Positions 1 to 7,922 of a DNA stretch of 64,000 nt are shown piece after piece. The stretch is from Chryseobacterium sp. ERMR1:04 (GTDB taxonomy: Bacteria > Bacteroidota > Bacteroidia > Flavobacteriales > Weeksellaceae). The stretch covers positions 496,001 to 560,000 of the forward strand of contig NZ_LIRF01000008.1 of the NCBI RefSeq assembly GCF_001297705.1. The letters are read 5' to 3'. Each line of letters starts with the position of its first letter. Positions within the stretch are counted from its first letter, which is position 1. The position numbers and the translations under genes are program-made. The notes beneath the pieces are model-generated. The model searched no databases and was not told the DNA's origin. It worked only from the letters and a program-made list of their open reading frames with translations.

Positions 1-228
1 AAAATAGATCATTGGGTTCGTGTCACCGCTTACAAATACATTCTTAAAAATACTCATCAATTTGGAAACCTCATCAGTTCAACCGTTGGTAATTGGAAAG
101 GAAAAGAATTGAGTGAGAAGCTGGAATTAGAAGTCGGAAAAGACCTCCAATTTATTCGCGTTAACGGAACTTTGGTCGGTGGGCTGGTTGGTTTAATTAT
201 CTATACAATTTCAAACTTCTTCCTCTGA
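1..228 (+). CDS. DUF445 family protein, C-terminal fragment
   Basis: The window opens inside a reading frame that runs 75 codons to a TGA at 226-228. The visible tail has the pattern of DUF445 membrane proteins: a VGKDLQFIRVNG stretch followed by a Gly-rich hydrophobic helix (GTLVGGLVGLIIY) that would be the last membrane segment. DUF445 proteins are inner-membrane proteins of unknown function. The start lies outside the window, so length and domain order cannot be judged. The next gene starts 27 bp downstream on the same strand. Confidence 0.75.
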   Translation, partial: KIDHWVRVTAYKYILKNTHQFGNLISSTVGNWKGKELSEKLELEVGKDLQFIRVNGTLVGGLVGLIIYTISNFFL

Positions 229-255
229 TCAACTAAAAACTACGCTCACCCAACC

Positions 256-1140
256 ATGAAAAAATTTTTAACGTTCTTATTTTCTTTAAGCTTATCTTTT
301 TTTCTCTGTCAGAAGGTTGAATTAAAGAAAGTAACAGATTCATCTCAGATTTTCAAAGGGGAAATTGCCGGAGTTCCCGTCACCATGCAACTTTATTTTG
401 CAGGAATTGCCGACTGTAGTCTCTATCAATATTTTGTAGACGGATGGTATTATTACGATAAATACCAAAAGAAAATTCCATTGACAGGCATTTACGATTA
501 TGGAAAATTGTCTTTGTATAATTTTGGCACTAAGCAAAAGCAGAATGCTAAAAGTTTCAGAGACAGTATTACTTCCCCTCAAAAAGTAGAAAAGACTGCA
601 GAAATCGCAGAAGCTTTACATCCTAAAGAATCTATTGTTTTTGAGCAAAACGATAAAGAAAATCCTATTTTGGGTAATTTTTATTTGAATGAAAAAACTC
701 AACCGGCAAAATTATTCACCGGCAACGATATGATTTACCGTTATAATAATTACCTGATTTTACCCAATAATAAAAAGATCAACACCTTTGATTTTATTAA
801 TAAACATGGAGGCAATCAATTAATTTCTTACGCTTCCGGAGAAAATGGAAATCGTGTTTTGTTGTATTTTGAAGAATCATCAAACTTCAATGCGTGCGGA
901 AGATGCGGGGCAAGTGAAGGCGAAAAAGGATATCGGGTTTTGTACTTTACCAAAGACTGGAATTACAAGAACTACGAAGAATTTCTCACAGAAAGTTGTC
1001 TTGAAAATATATATGACACGAAAGAAACAAAATCTAAAGACAAAAAAATGTTAACTTTTAAAGTAAACAAAACGGAATCTACATCCGCTTATATATTTAC
1101 GGTTGATGTAAAAAATGCGTCTGTTAGAAAATCAAAATAA
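256..1140 (+). CDS. hypothetical secreted protein
   Basis: This is a 294-aa protein I do not recognise. Residues 1-19 form a signal peptide (two Lys, then a Phe/Leu-rich core ending at LCQ), so it should be exported. The mature part is rich in Lys, Asn and aromatic residues and looks like a beta-rich periplasmic or surface protein. A CGRCG motif near residue 217 could bind metal or form a disulphide. It lies 27 bp after the DUF445 gene, so the two may be cotranscribed, and it ends at a bidirectional terminator shared with pyrD. Confidence 0.6.
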   Translation: MKKFLTFLFSLSLSFFLCQKVELKKVTDSSQIFKGEIAGVPVTMQLYFAGIADCSLYQYFVDGWYYYDKYQKKIPLTGIYDYGKLSLYNFGTKQKQNAKSFRDSITSPQKVEKTAEIAEALHPKESIVFEQNDKENPILGNFYLNEKTQPAKLFTGNDMIYRYNNYLILPNNKKINTFDFINKHGGNQLISYASGENGNRVLLYFEESSNFNACGRCGASEGEKGYRVLYFTKDWNYKNYEEFLTESCLENIYDTKETKSKDKKMLTFKVNKTESTSAYIFTVDVKNASVRKSK

Positions 1141-1141
1141 A

Positions 1142-1164
1142 AAAGAGAGTCTAAAACTCTCTTT
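1142..1164. terminator. bidirectional terminator
   Basis: A perfect 9-bp inverted repeat (AAAGAGAGT / ACTCTCTTT) with a 5-nt loop lies between the convergent ends of the secreted-protein gene and pyrD. The A/T tails suit termination in both directions. Confidence 0.75.
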
Positions 1165-1168
1165 TAAT

Positions 1169-2206
1169 TTATCTCGGTAATCTGCTTGCTCTTTTTAAAA
1201 GTTCCTTATTGATTTCGTTGATCAATTCAGGGCCTTCGTAAATAAATCCGGTGTATAACTGAATTAAGCTCGCACCTGCATCTAATTTTTCAATCGCATC
1301 TTTTGCAGAGTGAATTCCACCTACCCCAATGATTGGGAAAGCTCTGTTGCTTTTATCTGAAAGATATTTGATCATTTTTGTACTTCTCTCACGAATAGGT
1401 TTTCCGCTTAAACCGCCATTTCCTATTTGTTCTAAAACGTCAGGTGAAGTTTTTAAGCCTTCTCTGTTTACTGACGTATTGGAGACAATTACTCCATCTA
1501 TTTTTGTTTCTGCAATCAGATCTACAATCTCGTCAAGCTGACTGTTATTCAAATCCGGAGCAATTTTCAGTAATATCGGCTTCTGCACAGCTTTGGCCTG
1601 ATTTATTTTCTTTACCGCTGTAATCAGTTCTCGTAAATATTCTACATCTTCCAATTTGGCATGGCTTCCTACATTTGGGCAGCTTACATTCAGTACAAAA
1701 TAATCTACGTGAGGATGAAGACCTTCAAAACAATCCAGATAATCCTGAGTGTAATTTTCAGGGCTTGTATCTGTATTCTTACCAATGTTTCCACCGATGA
1801 TGATTTTCCCTTTGTTGCCTTTCAGTTTTTCGATTGCTGCTTCCAAACCGTCGTTGTTGAAACCCATTCGGTTGATGATTCCTCCGTCTTCTATCAGACG
1901 AAATAATCTTTTCTTAGGATTTCCGGCTTGTGCTCTTGGTGTTACCGTCCCGATTTCTACAAATCCGAAACCTAAATCTCCCAATTCGTTAAACAACACC
2001 GCATTTTTATCAAAACCAGCTGCCAACCCTACAGGATTTTTAAATTTCAATCCGAAAACTTCTCTTTCCAGACGTTTATCTTCAATAGGTTTAGGGAAAA
2101 ATAATTTGGTAAGAAATCCAAAATTCTTTAGCATCGAAAAAGTAAAGTGGTGTACTTCTTCAGGATCAAATTTGAAAAGAATCGGACGAATAAGCGATTT
2201 GTACAT
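1169..2206 (-). CDS. pyrD: dihydroorotate dehydrogenase (quinone), class 2
   Basis: This enzyme oxidises dihydroorotate to orotate with quinone as acceptor, the fourth step of de novo pyrimidine synthesis, at the inner membrane. The 345-aa length is normal for class 2. Visible motifs are GFDKN (64-68), a MGFNNDG loop near 114-120, and NVSCPN (173-178), whose Ser175 is the class 2 catalytic base (class 1 uses Cys). The C-terminal VGGI segment is the phosphate/FMN loop. The N-terminal helix (1-45) that docks class 2 enzymes to the membrane is present. It is transcribed singly from a -7 box at 2222-2229. Confidence 0.95.
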   Translation of the reverse strand: MYKSLIRPILFKFDPEEVHHFTFSMLKNFGFLTKLFFPKPIEDKRLEREVFGLKFKNPVGLAAGFDKNAVLFNELGDLGFGFVEIGTVTPRAQAGNPKKRLFRLIEDGGIINRMGFNNDGLEAAIEKLKGNKGKIIIGGNIGKNTDTSPENYTQDYLDCFEGLHPHVDYFVLNVSCPNVGSHAKLEDVEYLRELITAVKKINQAKAVQKPILLKIAPDLNNSQLDEIVDLIAETKIDGVIVSNTSVNREGLKTSPDVLEQIGNGGLSGKPIRERSTKMIKYLSDKSNRAFPIIGVGGIHSAKDAIEKLDAGASLIQLYTGFIYEGPELINEINKELLKRASRLPR

Positions 2207-2221
2207 TGAAAAAAAGTTTTA

Positions 2222-2229
2222 CAAAAATA
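2222..2229 (-). promoter_or_regulatory. -7 box of pyrD
   Basis: Read on the minus strand this is TATTTTTG, matching the Bacteroidota consensus TAnnTTTG, 15 bp before the pyrD ATG. I see no convincing -33 TTTG at 19 bp spacing. Confidence 0.55.
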
Positions 2230-2494
2230 CTCATTTTAAAATTAATGTTTGATTAACGTATGATACTTTATGTAAAAATGTTTTATAAGTATCGTCTATA
2301 AAATATAAACATCTGCATAATCAGTAAAATCAGCGAGTTTTTTTGACGCAAAGATTTTATTTTTCGAGTGTACTATTTAAGTGAGCAAAGAATTAATCAA
2401 CAAGTTGATTTGATAAAGCTATATGTTTAAGCTTTGCGCAGCAAATTTATTTGATGTTTTTTGACTACACCGAATTGTATTTTTATTTTTTCTA

Positions 2495-2570
2495 AGAGCT
2501 ATTTCCCGATTTCCATTGCAATCTTTTTTTGCAAAAAAGGATTTTCATTTCAATCGGGGCTAGGGTTGCA
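2495..2570 (-). repeat. hairpin-bearing dispersed repeat, copy 1
   Basis: On the minus strand this segment begins TAGCCCCGATTGAA, passes through a T6/A6 hairpin (2521-2542) and ends near TGGAAATCGGG. The copy at 3565-3690 begins TAGCCCTGATTGAA and ends with a related AGAAAGCAGG tail, in the opposite orientation. The two copies flank the pseudouridine synthase gene. They look like members of one mobile hairpin (REP-like) family; assignment to a named family is not possible here. Confidence 0.55.
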
Positions 2571-2596
2571 GTCGTTTATTTCAACATTATTAAATA

Positions 2597-2698
2597 GCCA
2601 CGAAGTTTGTCATTCCGTAGGAATCTCAACACAAATTACCAAATACGCTTAGATTCCACGCTCCACTTCGTTACGCTCTGAATGACAAACTTTATGGC
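2597..2698. repeat. long imperfect inverted repeat
   Basis: Arms 2597-2615 and 2680-2698 match at 17 of 19 positions (core AAGTTTGTCATTC / GAATGACAAACTT), with a nested GAATCT / AGATTC pair (2621-2626 / 2651-2656). The pyrD-truC gap (2207-2716, about 510 bp) holds this element, the hairpin repeat before it and AT-rich sequence. I see no gene in it. Confidence 0.6.
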
Positions 2699-2716
2699 AA
2701 TAAAAAATGTAAGAAA

Positions 2717-3412
2717 CTAAGAATATGCACTCAAATCGAACTTCAAAATATCTCCTATTCTTTTGAACTCATCATCTATAGTGGCATTTACCGTAATTTT
2801 TTCGTTAGAAATAGGATGATTAAAAATCAATTGATGGGCGTGAAGTGTCATTTTATTGATTTCAAATGTTTTAAGCCACAATTTATTCTGTTTATTGCAA
2901 CCGTGTTTACGGCAGCCTAAAATAGGATGTAAAATATGTTTAAAATGTTTTCTCAACTGATGAAATCTTCCCGTTTCAGGAATAGCTTCAACCAAACAAT
3001 ATCTTGAAGTCTGATGTTTTAAAAAAGGTAAATCTATTTCCGAAGTCTGTAAGCGGTGATAATAGGTAACCGCGTTTTGCTTGACTTCGTTTTCATTAAC
3101 CAAATCATAATCGATGGTTTCTTCTTCTTTTGCCCAACCCCTAAGAATGGCGATGTATTTCTTTTCGACTTCTCGTGAGGCAAACTGATCGCTCATGAGT
3201 CTCAAAGTTTCTTTATCTAAAGTAAATAACAAAACACCCGAAGTTTTTCGGTCTAAACGATGCACAGGATAAACTTTTTGTCCAATCTGGTTTCTTAATT
3301 CCTGAATAGCATAAGTATCGGCTTCCCCTGCATAAAAAGATTTATGAACCAGTAATCCGCTTGGTTTATTGATGGCAATAAGATGTTCGTCTCGATAAAG
3401 AATTTCTAACAT
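2717..3412 (-). CDS. truC: tRNA pseudouridine synthase, TruC type
   Basis: This is an RluA-family pseudouridine synthase of 231 aa. It carries the catalytic motif HRLDRKTSG with the nucleophilic Asp at residue 54, and a GRFHQLRKHFKH motif followed by a HPILG turn. The second motif and the compact length without an S4 domain resemble TruC, which modifies U65 of tRNA, more than RluC/RluD. The substrate assignment is therefore an inference. The gene is monocistronic and sits between two copies of a dispersed hairpin repeat. Its -7 box lies only 5 bp before the ATG, so the transcript may be leaderless. Confidence 0.8.
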   Translation of the reverse strand: MLEILYRDEHLIAINKPSGLLVHKSFYAGEADTYAIQELRNQIGQKVYPVHRLDRKTSGVLLFTLDKETLRLMSDQFASREVEKKYIAILRGWAKEEETIDYDLVNENEVKQNAVTYYHRLQTSEIDLPFLKHQTSRYCLVEAIPETGRFHQLRKHFKHILHPILGCRKHGCNKQNKLWLKTFEINKMTLHAHQLIFNHPISNEKITVNATIDDEFKRIGDILKFDLSAYS

Positions 3413-3416
3413 TCGA

Positions 3417-3424
3417 CAAAAGTA
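3417..3424 (-). promoter_or_regulatory. -7 box of truC-like gene
   Basis: The minus strand reads TACTTTTG, 5 bp before the ATG at 3412. Transcription starting 5-7 nt after such a box would begin at or next to the start codon, implying a leaderless mRNA. Confidence 0.5.
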
Positions 3425-3502
3425 GAAATTTCAAATCTATTCGATAAAAACCTTCGTTAAAAATTACTCTTTCAATTTTCGCAAACTTGTGTTGTTGAAT
3501 GA

Positions 3503-3535
3503 AAACCTAACGGGTTTTGAAAACCCGTTAGGTTT
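3503..3535. repeat. 33-bp near-perfect palindrome
   Basis: Two perfect 16-bp arms (AAACCTAACGGGTTTT and its complement) surround one base. There is no T-tract, so it is not a classical terminator. A structurally similar element with a one-base loop lies at 31631-31665. Confidence 0.65.
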
Positions 3536-3564
3536 GAGTTTTGCGGTAAAAAAAATCTCGGATC

Positions 3565-3690
3565 ATTTTAGCCCTGATTGAACGGCATGTTTGAGCTCAT
3601 TTTTCATGAATTTGCGCGGCGGCTCCGCCGCCGCGCAAATTCATGAAAAATAGCGAGTAGAGAAAGCAGGTTCTCGGCTTCTGAAAATTA
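3565..3690 (+). repeat. hairpin-bearing dispersed repeat, copy 2, with 25-bp GC-rich stem
   Basis: The head TAGCCCTGATTGAA matches copy 1 (2495-2570) at 13 of 14 bases. The centre is a perfect 25-bp stem (3599-3623 / 3627-3651) with a TCC loop. Its inner part, GCGCGGCGGC, is almost pure G+C in an AT-rich genome. The tail AGAAAGCAGG resembles copy 1. The stem would form a very stable RNA or cruciform hairpin about 140 bp before glyS. Apart from this repeat, the palindrome at 3503 and the glyS promoter, the 3413-3789 gap shows nothing. Confidence 0.65.
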
Positions 3691-3760
3691 AAATGTAAAT
3701 ATTTGTATTTTTATTTACTGCTTTTTTTATTGAATTTCATGATTTTGAAATCCAAATTCA

Positions 3761-3768
3761 TATTTTTG
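3761..3768 (+). promoter_or_regulatory. -7 box of glyS
   Basis: TATTTTTG matches TAnnTTTG and lies 21 bp before the ATG at 3790. It also argues against the in-frame upstream start at 3703, which would lie before the promoter. Confidence 0.55.
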
Positions 3769-3789
3769 TGCTTCAGACGTAAAAAAATT

Positions 3790-5331
3790 ATGGCAAAGCA
3801 AGAAGATGTTTTCAAGAAAGTGATTTCTCACGCTAAAGAATATGGTTTTATTTTCCCTTCAAGTGAGATCTATGACGGTTTATCCGCTGTTTATGATTAT
3901 GGACAGAATGGGGCCGAACTAAAAAATAATATCAAACAATATTGGTGGAAAGCGATGGTACAGCTTAACGAAAATATTGTGGGTATTGATTCTGCAATCC
4001 TTATGCACCCAACAACTTGGAAGGCATCGGGCCACGTAGACGCTTTCAACGATCCATTGATTGATAATAAAGATTCTAAAAAACGTTTCAGAGCAGATGT
4101 TTTGGTAGAAGATTACTGTTTGAAAATTGAAGATAAAGAGAACAAAGAAATTGAAAAAGCAGCAAAAAGATTCGGTGAATCTTTCGATAAAGCTCAATTT
4201 GAAGCGACGAATCCTAAAATTTTAGAATACAGAGCAAAAAGAGAAGCTATTCTTTCAAGGTTAGCAAAATCATTGGAAAATGAAGATCTTGCTGATGTAA
4301 AATCTTTAATTGAAGAATTAGAAATTGCTGATCCTGACACCGGTTCTAAAAACTGGACGGAAGTAAGACAATTTAACCTGATGTTCGGAACTAAATTAGG
4401 AGCTTCTGCAGATTCTGCAATGGATCTTTACCTAAGACCTGAAACGGCTCAAGGTATCTTTGTTAATTTCTTAAACGTACAAAAAACTTCACGTCACAGA
4501 CTTCCTTTCGGTATCGCACAAATCGGAAAAGCTTTCAGAAATGAAATCGTTGCAAGACAGTTTATTTTCAGAATGCGTGAATTCGAACAAATGGAAATGC
4601 AATTTTTTGTAGCGCCAGGAACTGAACTTGAATTCTACGAACAATGGAAAACAAAACGTCTCAACTGGCACTTAGCGTTAGGATTAGGAAATGATAATTA
4701 TAGATTCCACGATCATGAGAAATTAGCGCATTATGCGAATGCTGCGGCTGATATTGAATTTAATTTCCCATTTGGATTTAAAGAATTGGAAGGGGTTCAC
4801 TCAAGAACAGATTTCGACTTAAAAGCTCATGAGAAGCATTCAGGAAGAAAACTTCAATTCTTCGATCCTGAAAGAAACGAAAACTATGTTCCTTACGTAG
4901 TAGAAACTTCTGTAGGATTAGACAGATTATTCCTTTCTATTTTTGCAACTTGCTTAAAAGACGAAGTATTGGAAGATGGCTCAGAAAGAACAGTTTTATC
5001 TCTTCCTCCAGCGTTAGCTCCTGTAAAAGCAGCTATTCTTCCATTAATGAAGAAAGACGGTTTAGCAGAATATGCAGAAAATATCTTCAACGATCTTAAA
5101 TATGATTTCAACTTATTCTACGAAGAAAAAGATGCGATCGGAAAACGTTACAGAAGACAAGACGCGATCGGTACTCCTTATTGTATCACCATTGATCACG
5201 ATTCTTTAACAGATCACACCGTAACAATAAGAGACAGAGACACGATGCAGCAGGAAAGAGTTCCGGTATCTGAACTGAGACGAATTATCGACGAGAAAAC
5301 GAACTTCAGAAATTTACTTTCTAAAATATAA
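3790..5331 (+). CDS. glyS: glycine--tRNA ligase (alpha2 type)
   Basis: This enzyme charges tRNA-Gly with glycine. The 513-aa protein is the homodimeric class II form, not the alpha2beta2 form. It shows the class II motif 2 (FRNEIVARQFIFRMREFEQME), a motif 3 region (ETSVGLDRLFLSIF) and a C-terminal anticodon-binding domain from about residue 400. I placed the start at ATG 3790 (MAKQEDVFKK) because the frame extends to 3703 only through a hydrophobic stretch lying before the -7 box. It is followed by a rho-independent terminator. Confidence 0.95.
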   Translation: MAKQEDVFKKVISHAKEYGFIFPSSEIYDGLSAVYDYGQNGAELKNNIKQYWWKAMVQLNENIVGIDSAILMHPTTWKASGHVDAFNDPLIDNKDSKKRFRADVLVEDYCLKIEDKENKEIEKAAKRFGESFDKAQFEATNPKILEYRAKREAILSRLAKSLENEDLADVKSLIEELEIADPDTGSKNWTEVRQFNLMFGTKLGASADSAMDLYLRPETAQGIFVNFLNVQKTSRHRLPFGIAQIGKAFRNEIVARQFIFRMREFEQMEMQFFVAPGTELEFYEQWKTKRLNWHLALGLGNDNYRFHDHEKLAHYANAAADIEFNFPFGFKELEGVHSRTDFDLKAHEKHSGRKLQFFDPERNENYVPYVVETSVGLDRLFLSIFATCLKDEVLEDGSERTVLSLPPALAPVKAAILPLMKKDGLAEYAENIFNDLKYDFNLFYEEKDAIGKRYRRQDAIGTPYCITIDHDSLTDHTVTIRDRDTMQQERVPVSELRRIIDEKTNFRNLLSKI

Positions 5332-5337
5332 ACTTAG

Positions 5338-5366
5338 AGCCTTGAGAAATCAGGGCTTTTTTATTT
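5338..5366 (+). terminator. terminator of glyS
   Basis: An 8-bp stem AGCCTTGA / TCAGGGCT (one T:G pair) with a GAAA loop is followed by six T then an A/T tail, 6 bp after the glyS stop. Confidence 0.8.
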
Positions 5367-5440
5367 TTAATACCAAATCCATCCAAAATATAGCAGAAAG
5401 TATTATTTTTAGCAGAATTTTAAAACTAAAAATAATAACT

Positions 5441-6256
5441 ATGAAGAAATTAATTATTTCGTCTTTCGCATTGTATGCCTTCGCAAGCTGCAGCTCTTCT
5501 GATGATACGTTAGAACAAGATCCGCCAGTTGATCCAATAACGATCGTTCCAACAAAACTTACCGAAATTACTCAGGACAACCAAACTTATGTGACTACTT
5601 TTAAATATGACGGAACAAAACTATTAGAATCAAACGATGTTGGTACTAACGAAAAAACAGTTTATACTTATAGTGGAGACAATATTGTAAAAACTGAAGA
5701 TTTTGAAGGTAATACTATGGTTTACATGAGAGAATTCACCTATATCAATGGAAAAGTTAGTGCTGAAAAAATAACAAACAAACATTCAGGAACGTTAGTT
5801 TATACAAAGAACTTTCAATATCTGAGTGATAACCATGTGCAATATAATGAATATACATCATCTACCTACAATCCCACAACCGGAGTACATTCGAATGTGA
5901 AATTTACCTTGTATGATGTTTATATTTCCAATAACAACAATCTTATTACTGCAACATCTACCTATGAAGCACAAACAAGAAAGTACACCTACTTGTATGA
6001 CGGGCAAAATAATCCGACTAAGAATATTAAAGGATTTTTAAAAATAAACTTCCTATTATCAGCTGAAGGAGACGTAGCAGGTAACAACCTTTTAACAATG
6101 AAAAGTACCTACACTGGACCAACCAACGGAAACACCAGTGCTACATCAGTGCACACCTATAATAATAACAATTTTCCCACAAAAACGGTTACTACTTATA
6201 CAAGCACTACATTTCCTACAAATTCACACACGTTCCTTGCTGAGTACAACAAGTAG
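5441..6256 (+). CDS. lipoprotein with YD-like beta repeats
   Basis: This is a 271-aa protein with a type II signal peptide: KK, a hydrophobic core and an ASC lipobox, so Cys17 is the probable lipidated residue. The mature part has recurring YxYxGxxx / FxYxxG hairpins (FKYDGTKL, YTYSGDNI, FTYINGK, YLYDGQNN). Such repeats are common in Bacteroidota DUF4595-like or RHS-like surface lipoproteins of unknown role. The start ATG at 5441 is preferred over 5342 because it begins the signal peptide and the longer frame would run through the glyS terminator. Confidence 0.7.
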   Translation: MKKLIISSFALYAFASCSSSDDTLEQDPPVDPITIVPTKLTEITQDNQTYVTTFKYDGTKLLESNDVGTNEKTVYTYSGDNIVKTEDFEGNTMVYMREFTYINGKVSAEKITNKHSGTLVYTKNFQYLSDNHVQYNEYTSSTYNPTTGVHSNVKFTLYDVYISNNNNLITATSTYEAQTRKYTYLYDGQNNPTKNIKGFLKINFLLSAEGDVAGNNLLTMKSTYTGPTNGNTSATSVHTYNNNNFPTKTVTTYTSTTFPTNSHTFLAEYNK

Positions 6257-6277
6257 ATCTCTACTTTTTTTAAATAC

Positions 6278-6306
6278 AGCCTTGATTTTTTCAAGGCTTT
6301 TTATTT
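6278..6306 (+). terminator. terminator after lipoprotein gene
   Basis: A perfect 8-bp stem AGCCTTGA / TCAAGGCT with a T5 loop is followed by a run of T. Confidence 0.8.
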
Positions 6307-6331
6307 TTCTTCAACTTTACACTTAAAGTAT

Positions 6332-6339
6332 TACTTTTG
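6332..6339 (+). promoter_or_regulatory. -7 box of secreted-protein gene
   Basis: TACTTTTG matches TAnnTTTG and lies 17 bp before the ATG at 6357, just after the preceding terminator. Confidence 0.55.
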
Positions 6340-6356
6340 AAACTCAATTTTTAACC

Positions 6357-7886
6357 ATGAAAAAAATAACGTTATTAATGTTAGGCCTCATCCAGACGTT
6401 TTCATATTCTCAAACACAGGATTTAGCCTCTCTAGCTTCAGGAAAAAATATCGGAATGAATGCCTTGTTTGACACAAAAGACAATCTCTATGGCTATGTT
6501 TCTCTCTATTCTTATGGAAATAAAGATAAAAAAACTCAAAAGTTTGAGTATGTAATTTTAGATAAAAACCTTAATCCTGTTGCCAATAAAGAATTTGAAG
6601 CAGGACCTCTTGTTTCTAATTATGTAGGATATGTAGATTTTAAAGGTCAGATTATTCTTCGTCCTTCAGATTACCATTATATACAGGCTTTTGCAAAAGA
6701 TGTAACCGCCCCTGTCTCCATGGTAATTGATCCTAAAACAAATACCGTAAAACCAAAAGTGTATTACGATTATCAGGAAGATGGTCAGTTTAAAGAAATC
6801 ACCCAACCTAAAAGCTTCAAGGAAGAAAGAAAAGAGAATCGCGCAGAGAAAAAAGAAAAAGGCTACAATTACGTTTCTGCCGTTGGCGAAATTAAAGAAG
6901 GAGGTTATCTTGCTACTGAATATAATGATTATGGAAGATACATCAACAAAAACAGTCTGATTAAATTTGATGAAAACAAAAAAGAAATCTGGAGATACAG
7001 CTACAATACAAATGGTGATAAAAAAGTATTCTCAGATCTTACCGTTCTTGAAAGAGATGAAAACCGCCTGTACGGAATTTTAAGAAAAGTGAATGATGAC
7101 GATAAAACGTTTTCCCTTTTGGTCATTGATATGAAAACAGGTAAAGAACTTTCTAATAAGCCAATCACAGGACTTTCGCCGGACACTATTTATAATATTG
7201 ATGTCCTAAATTCAGGTAATGGAAGAATTGACAATGACAAAACTTTTGATGATAAAATTGTTTTGTTGGGTAGAAATTATGTTCCGAAAAGCGATAGAGG
7301 TTTTGCACGATTGATGCTGGATAAAAACAATTATAATGTAGATCTCAAAACATTAAACTACAAACCAGATCTTTCCAATCATATTCCGAAACTGAGTGCA
7401 GACGGAGGGGTAGAAAACGGATATTATCTGCAAACAAAGGACGTATATTTTATGAGCGACGGAAGCGTGGGGATTCTTTCTGAAAAGTTTAAACCTGCGG
7501 GACAATACAATGCGCCTAAAACCACGGATTTAGTCTATGTAAATACAGATAAAGATTTCAAAGTAAAAGAAGTTCAGGTTTTTGAAAAAGAAAAATCAAA
7601 GTGGGTAAATAGCGATTATCTTTTTTCTCAATATTTAAATGACGGTAAAGACGTTGTATTTTTCTTCCGGGATTATCAGAAAGATCAGGTAACGAAAGAG
7701 AAAAAATGGAATCTTTTCATCAATACAATTATTGATGGGAAATTCAAACAGGAAGTTGTTCCTATTTCAGAAAAAGATAACTACAGTGTAACGCCATACG
7801 TTGCGAAAGAAGGCTATATTTTACTTCGAGAATACAATGAAAAGGAAAAATTCAATAAAATTCGCTTAGAAAGATTAAATTATTAA
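6357..7886 (+). CDS. hypothetical secreted protein
   Basis: This is a 509-aa protein I do not recognise. Residues 1-19 are a signal peptide ending at YSQ. The mature part is Lys/Asp/Tyr-rich, with repeated short strands ending in aromatic-Asp turns, consistent with a beta-propeller-like fold, and a Lys/Glu-rich linker near 155-170. Its own promoter and the bidirectional terminator at 7894-7922 make it a single-gene unit. No catalytic motif is evident. Confidence 0.6.
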   Translation: MKKITLLMLGLIQTFSYSQTQDLASLASGKNIGMNALFDTKDNLYGYVSLYSYGNKDKKTQKFEYVILDKNLNPVANKEFEAGPLVSNYVGYVDFKGQIILRPSDYHYIQAFAKDVTAPVSMVIDPKTNTVKPKVYYDYQEDGQFKEITQPKSFKEERKENRAEKKEKGYNYVSAVGEIKEGGYLATEYNDYGRYINKNSLIKFDENKKEIWRYSYNTNGDKKVFSDLTVLERDENRLYGILRKVNDDDKTFSLLVIDMKTGKELSNKPITGLSPDTIYNIDVLNSGNGRIDNDKTFDDKIVLLGRNYVPKSDRGFARLMLDKNNYNVDLKTLNYKPDLSNHIPKLSADGGVENGYYLQTKDVYFMSDGSVGILSEKFKPAGQYNAPKTTDLVYVNTDKDFKVKEVQVFEKEKSKWVNSDYLFSQYLNDGKDVVFFFRDYQKDQVTKEKKWNLFINTIIDGKFKQEVVPISEKDNYSVTPYVAKEGYILLREYNEKEKFNKIRLERLNY

Positions 7887-7893
7887 GATCAAC

Positions 7894-7922
7894 AAGAATC
7901 CTGGCAGTTTGTCAGGATTCTT
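7894..7922. terminator. bidirectional terminator overlapping the M48 gene end
   Basis: A perfect 10-bp stem AAGAATCCTG / CAGGATTCTT with a 9-nt loop lies between convergent genes. Its right arm overlaps the last codons of the minus-strand peptidase. Confidence 0.75.

Noticed and set aside
1785..2252. 155-aa frame opposite pyrD
   Set aside because: Antisense shadow of a clearly conserved gene; no family motif.
3703..3789. Longer N-terminus of glycyl-tRNA synthetase
   Set aside because: It contains the -7 box of the gene and encodes a hydrophobic stretch absent from the family.
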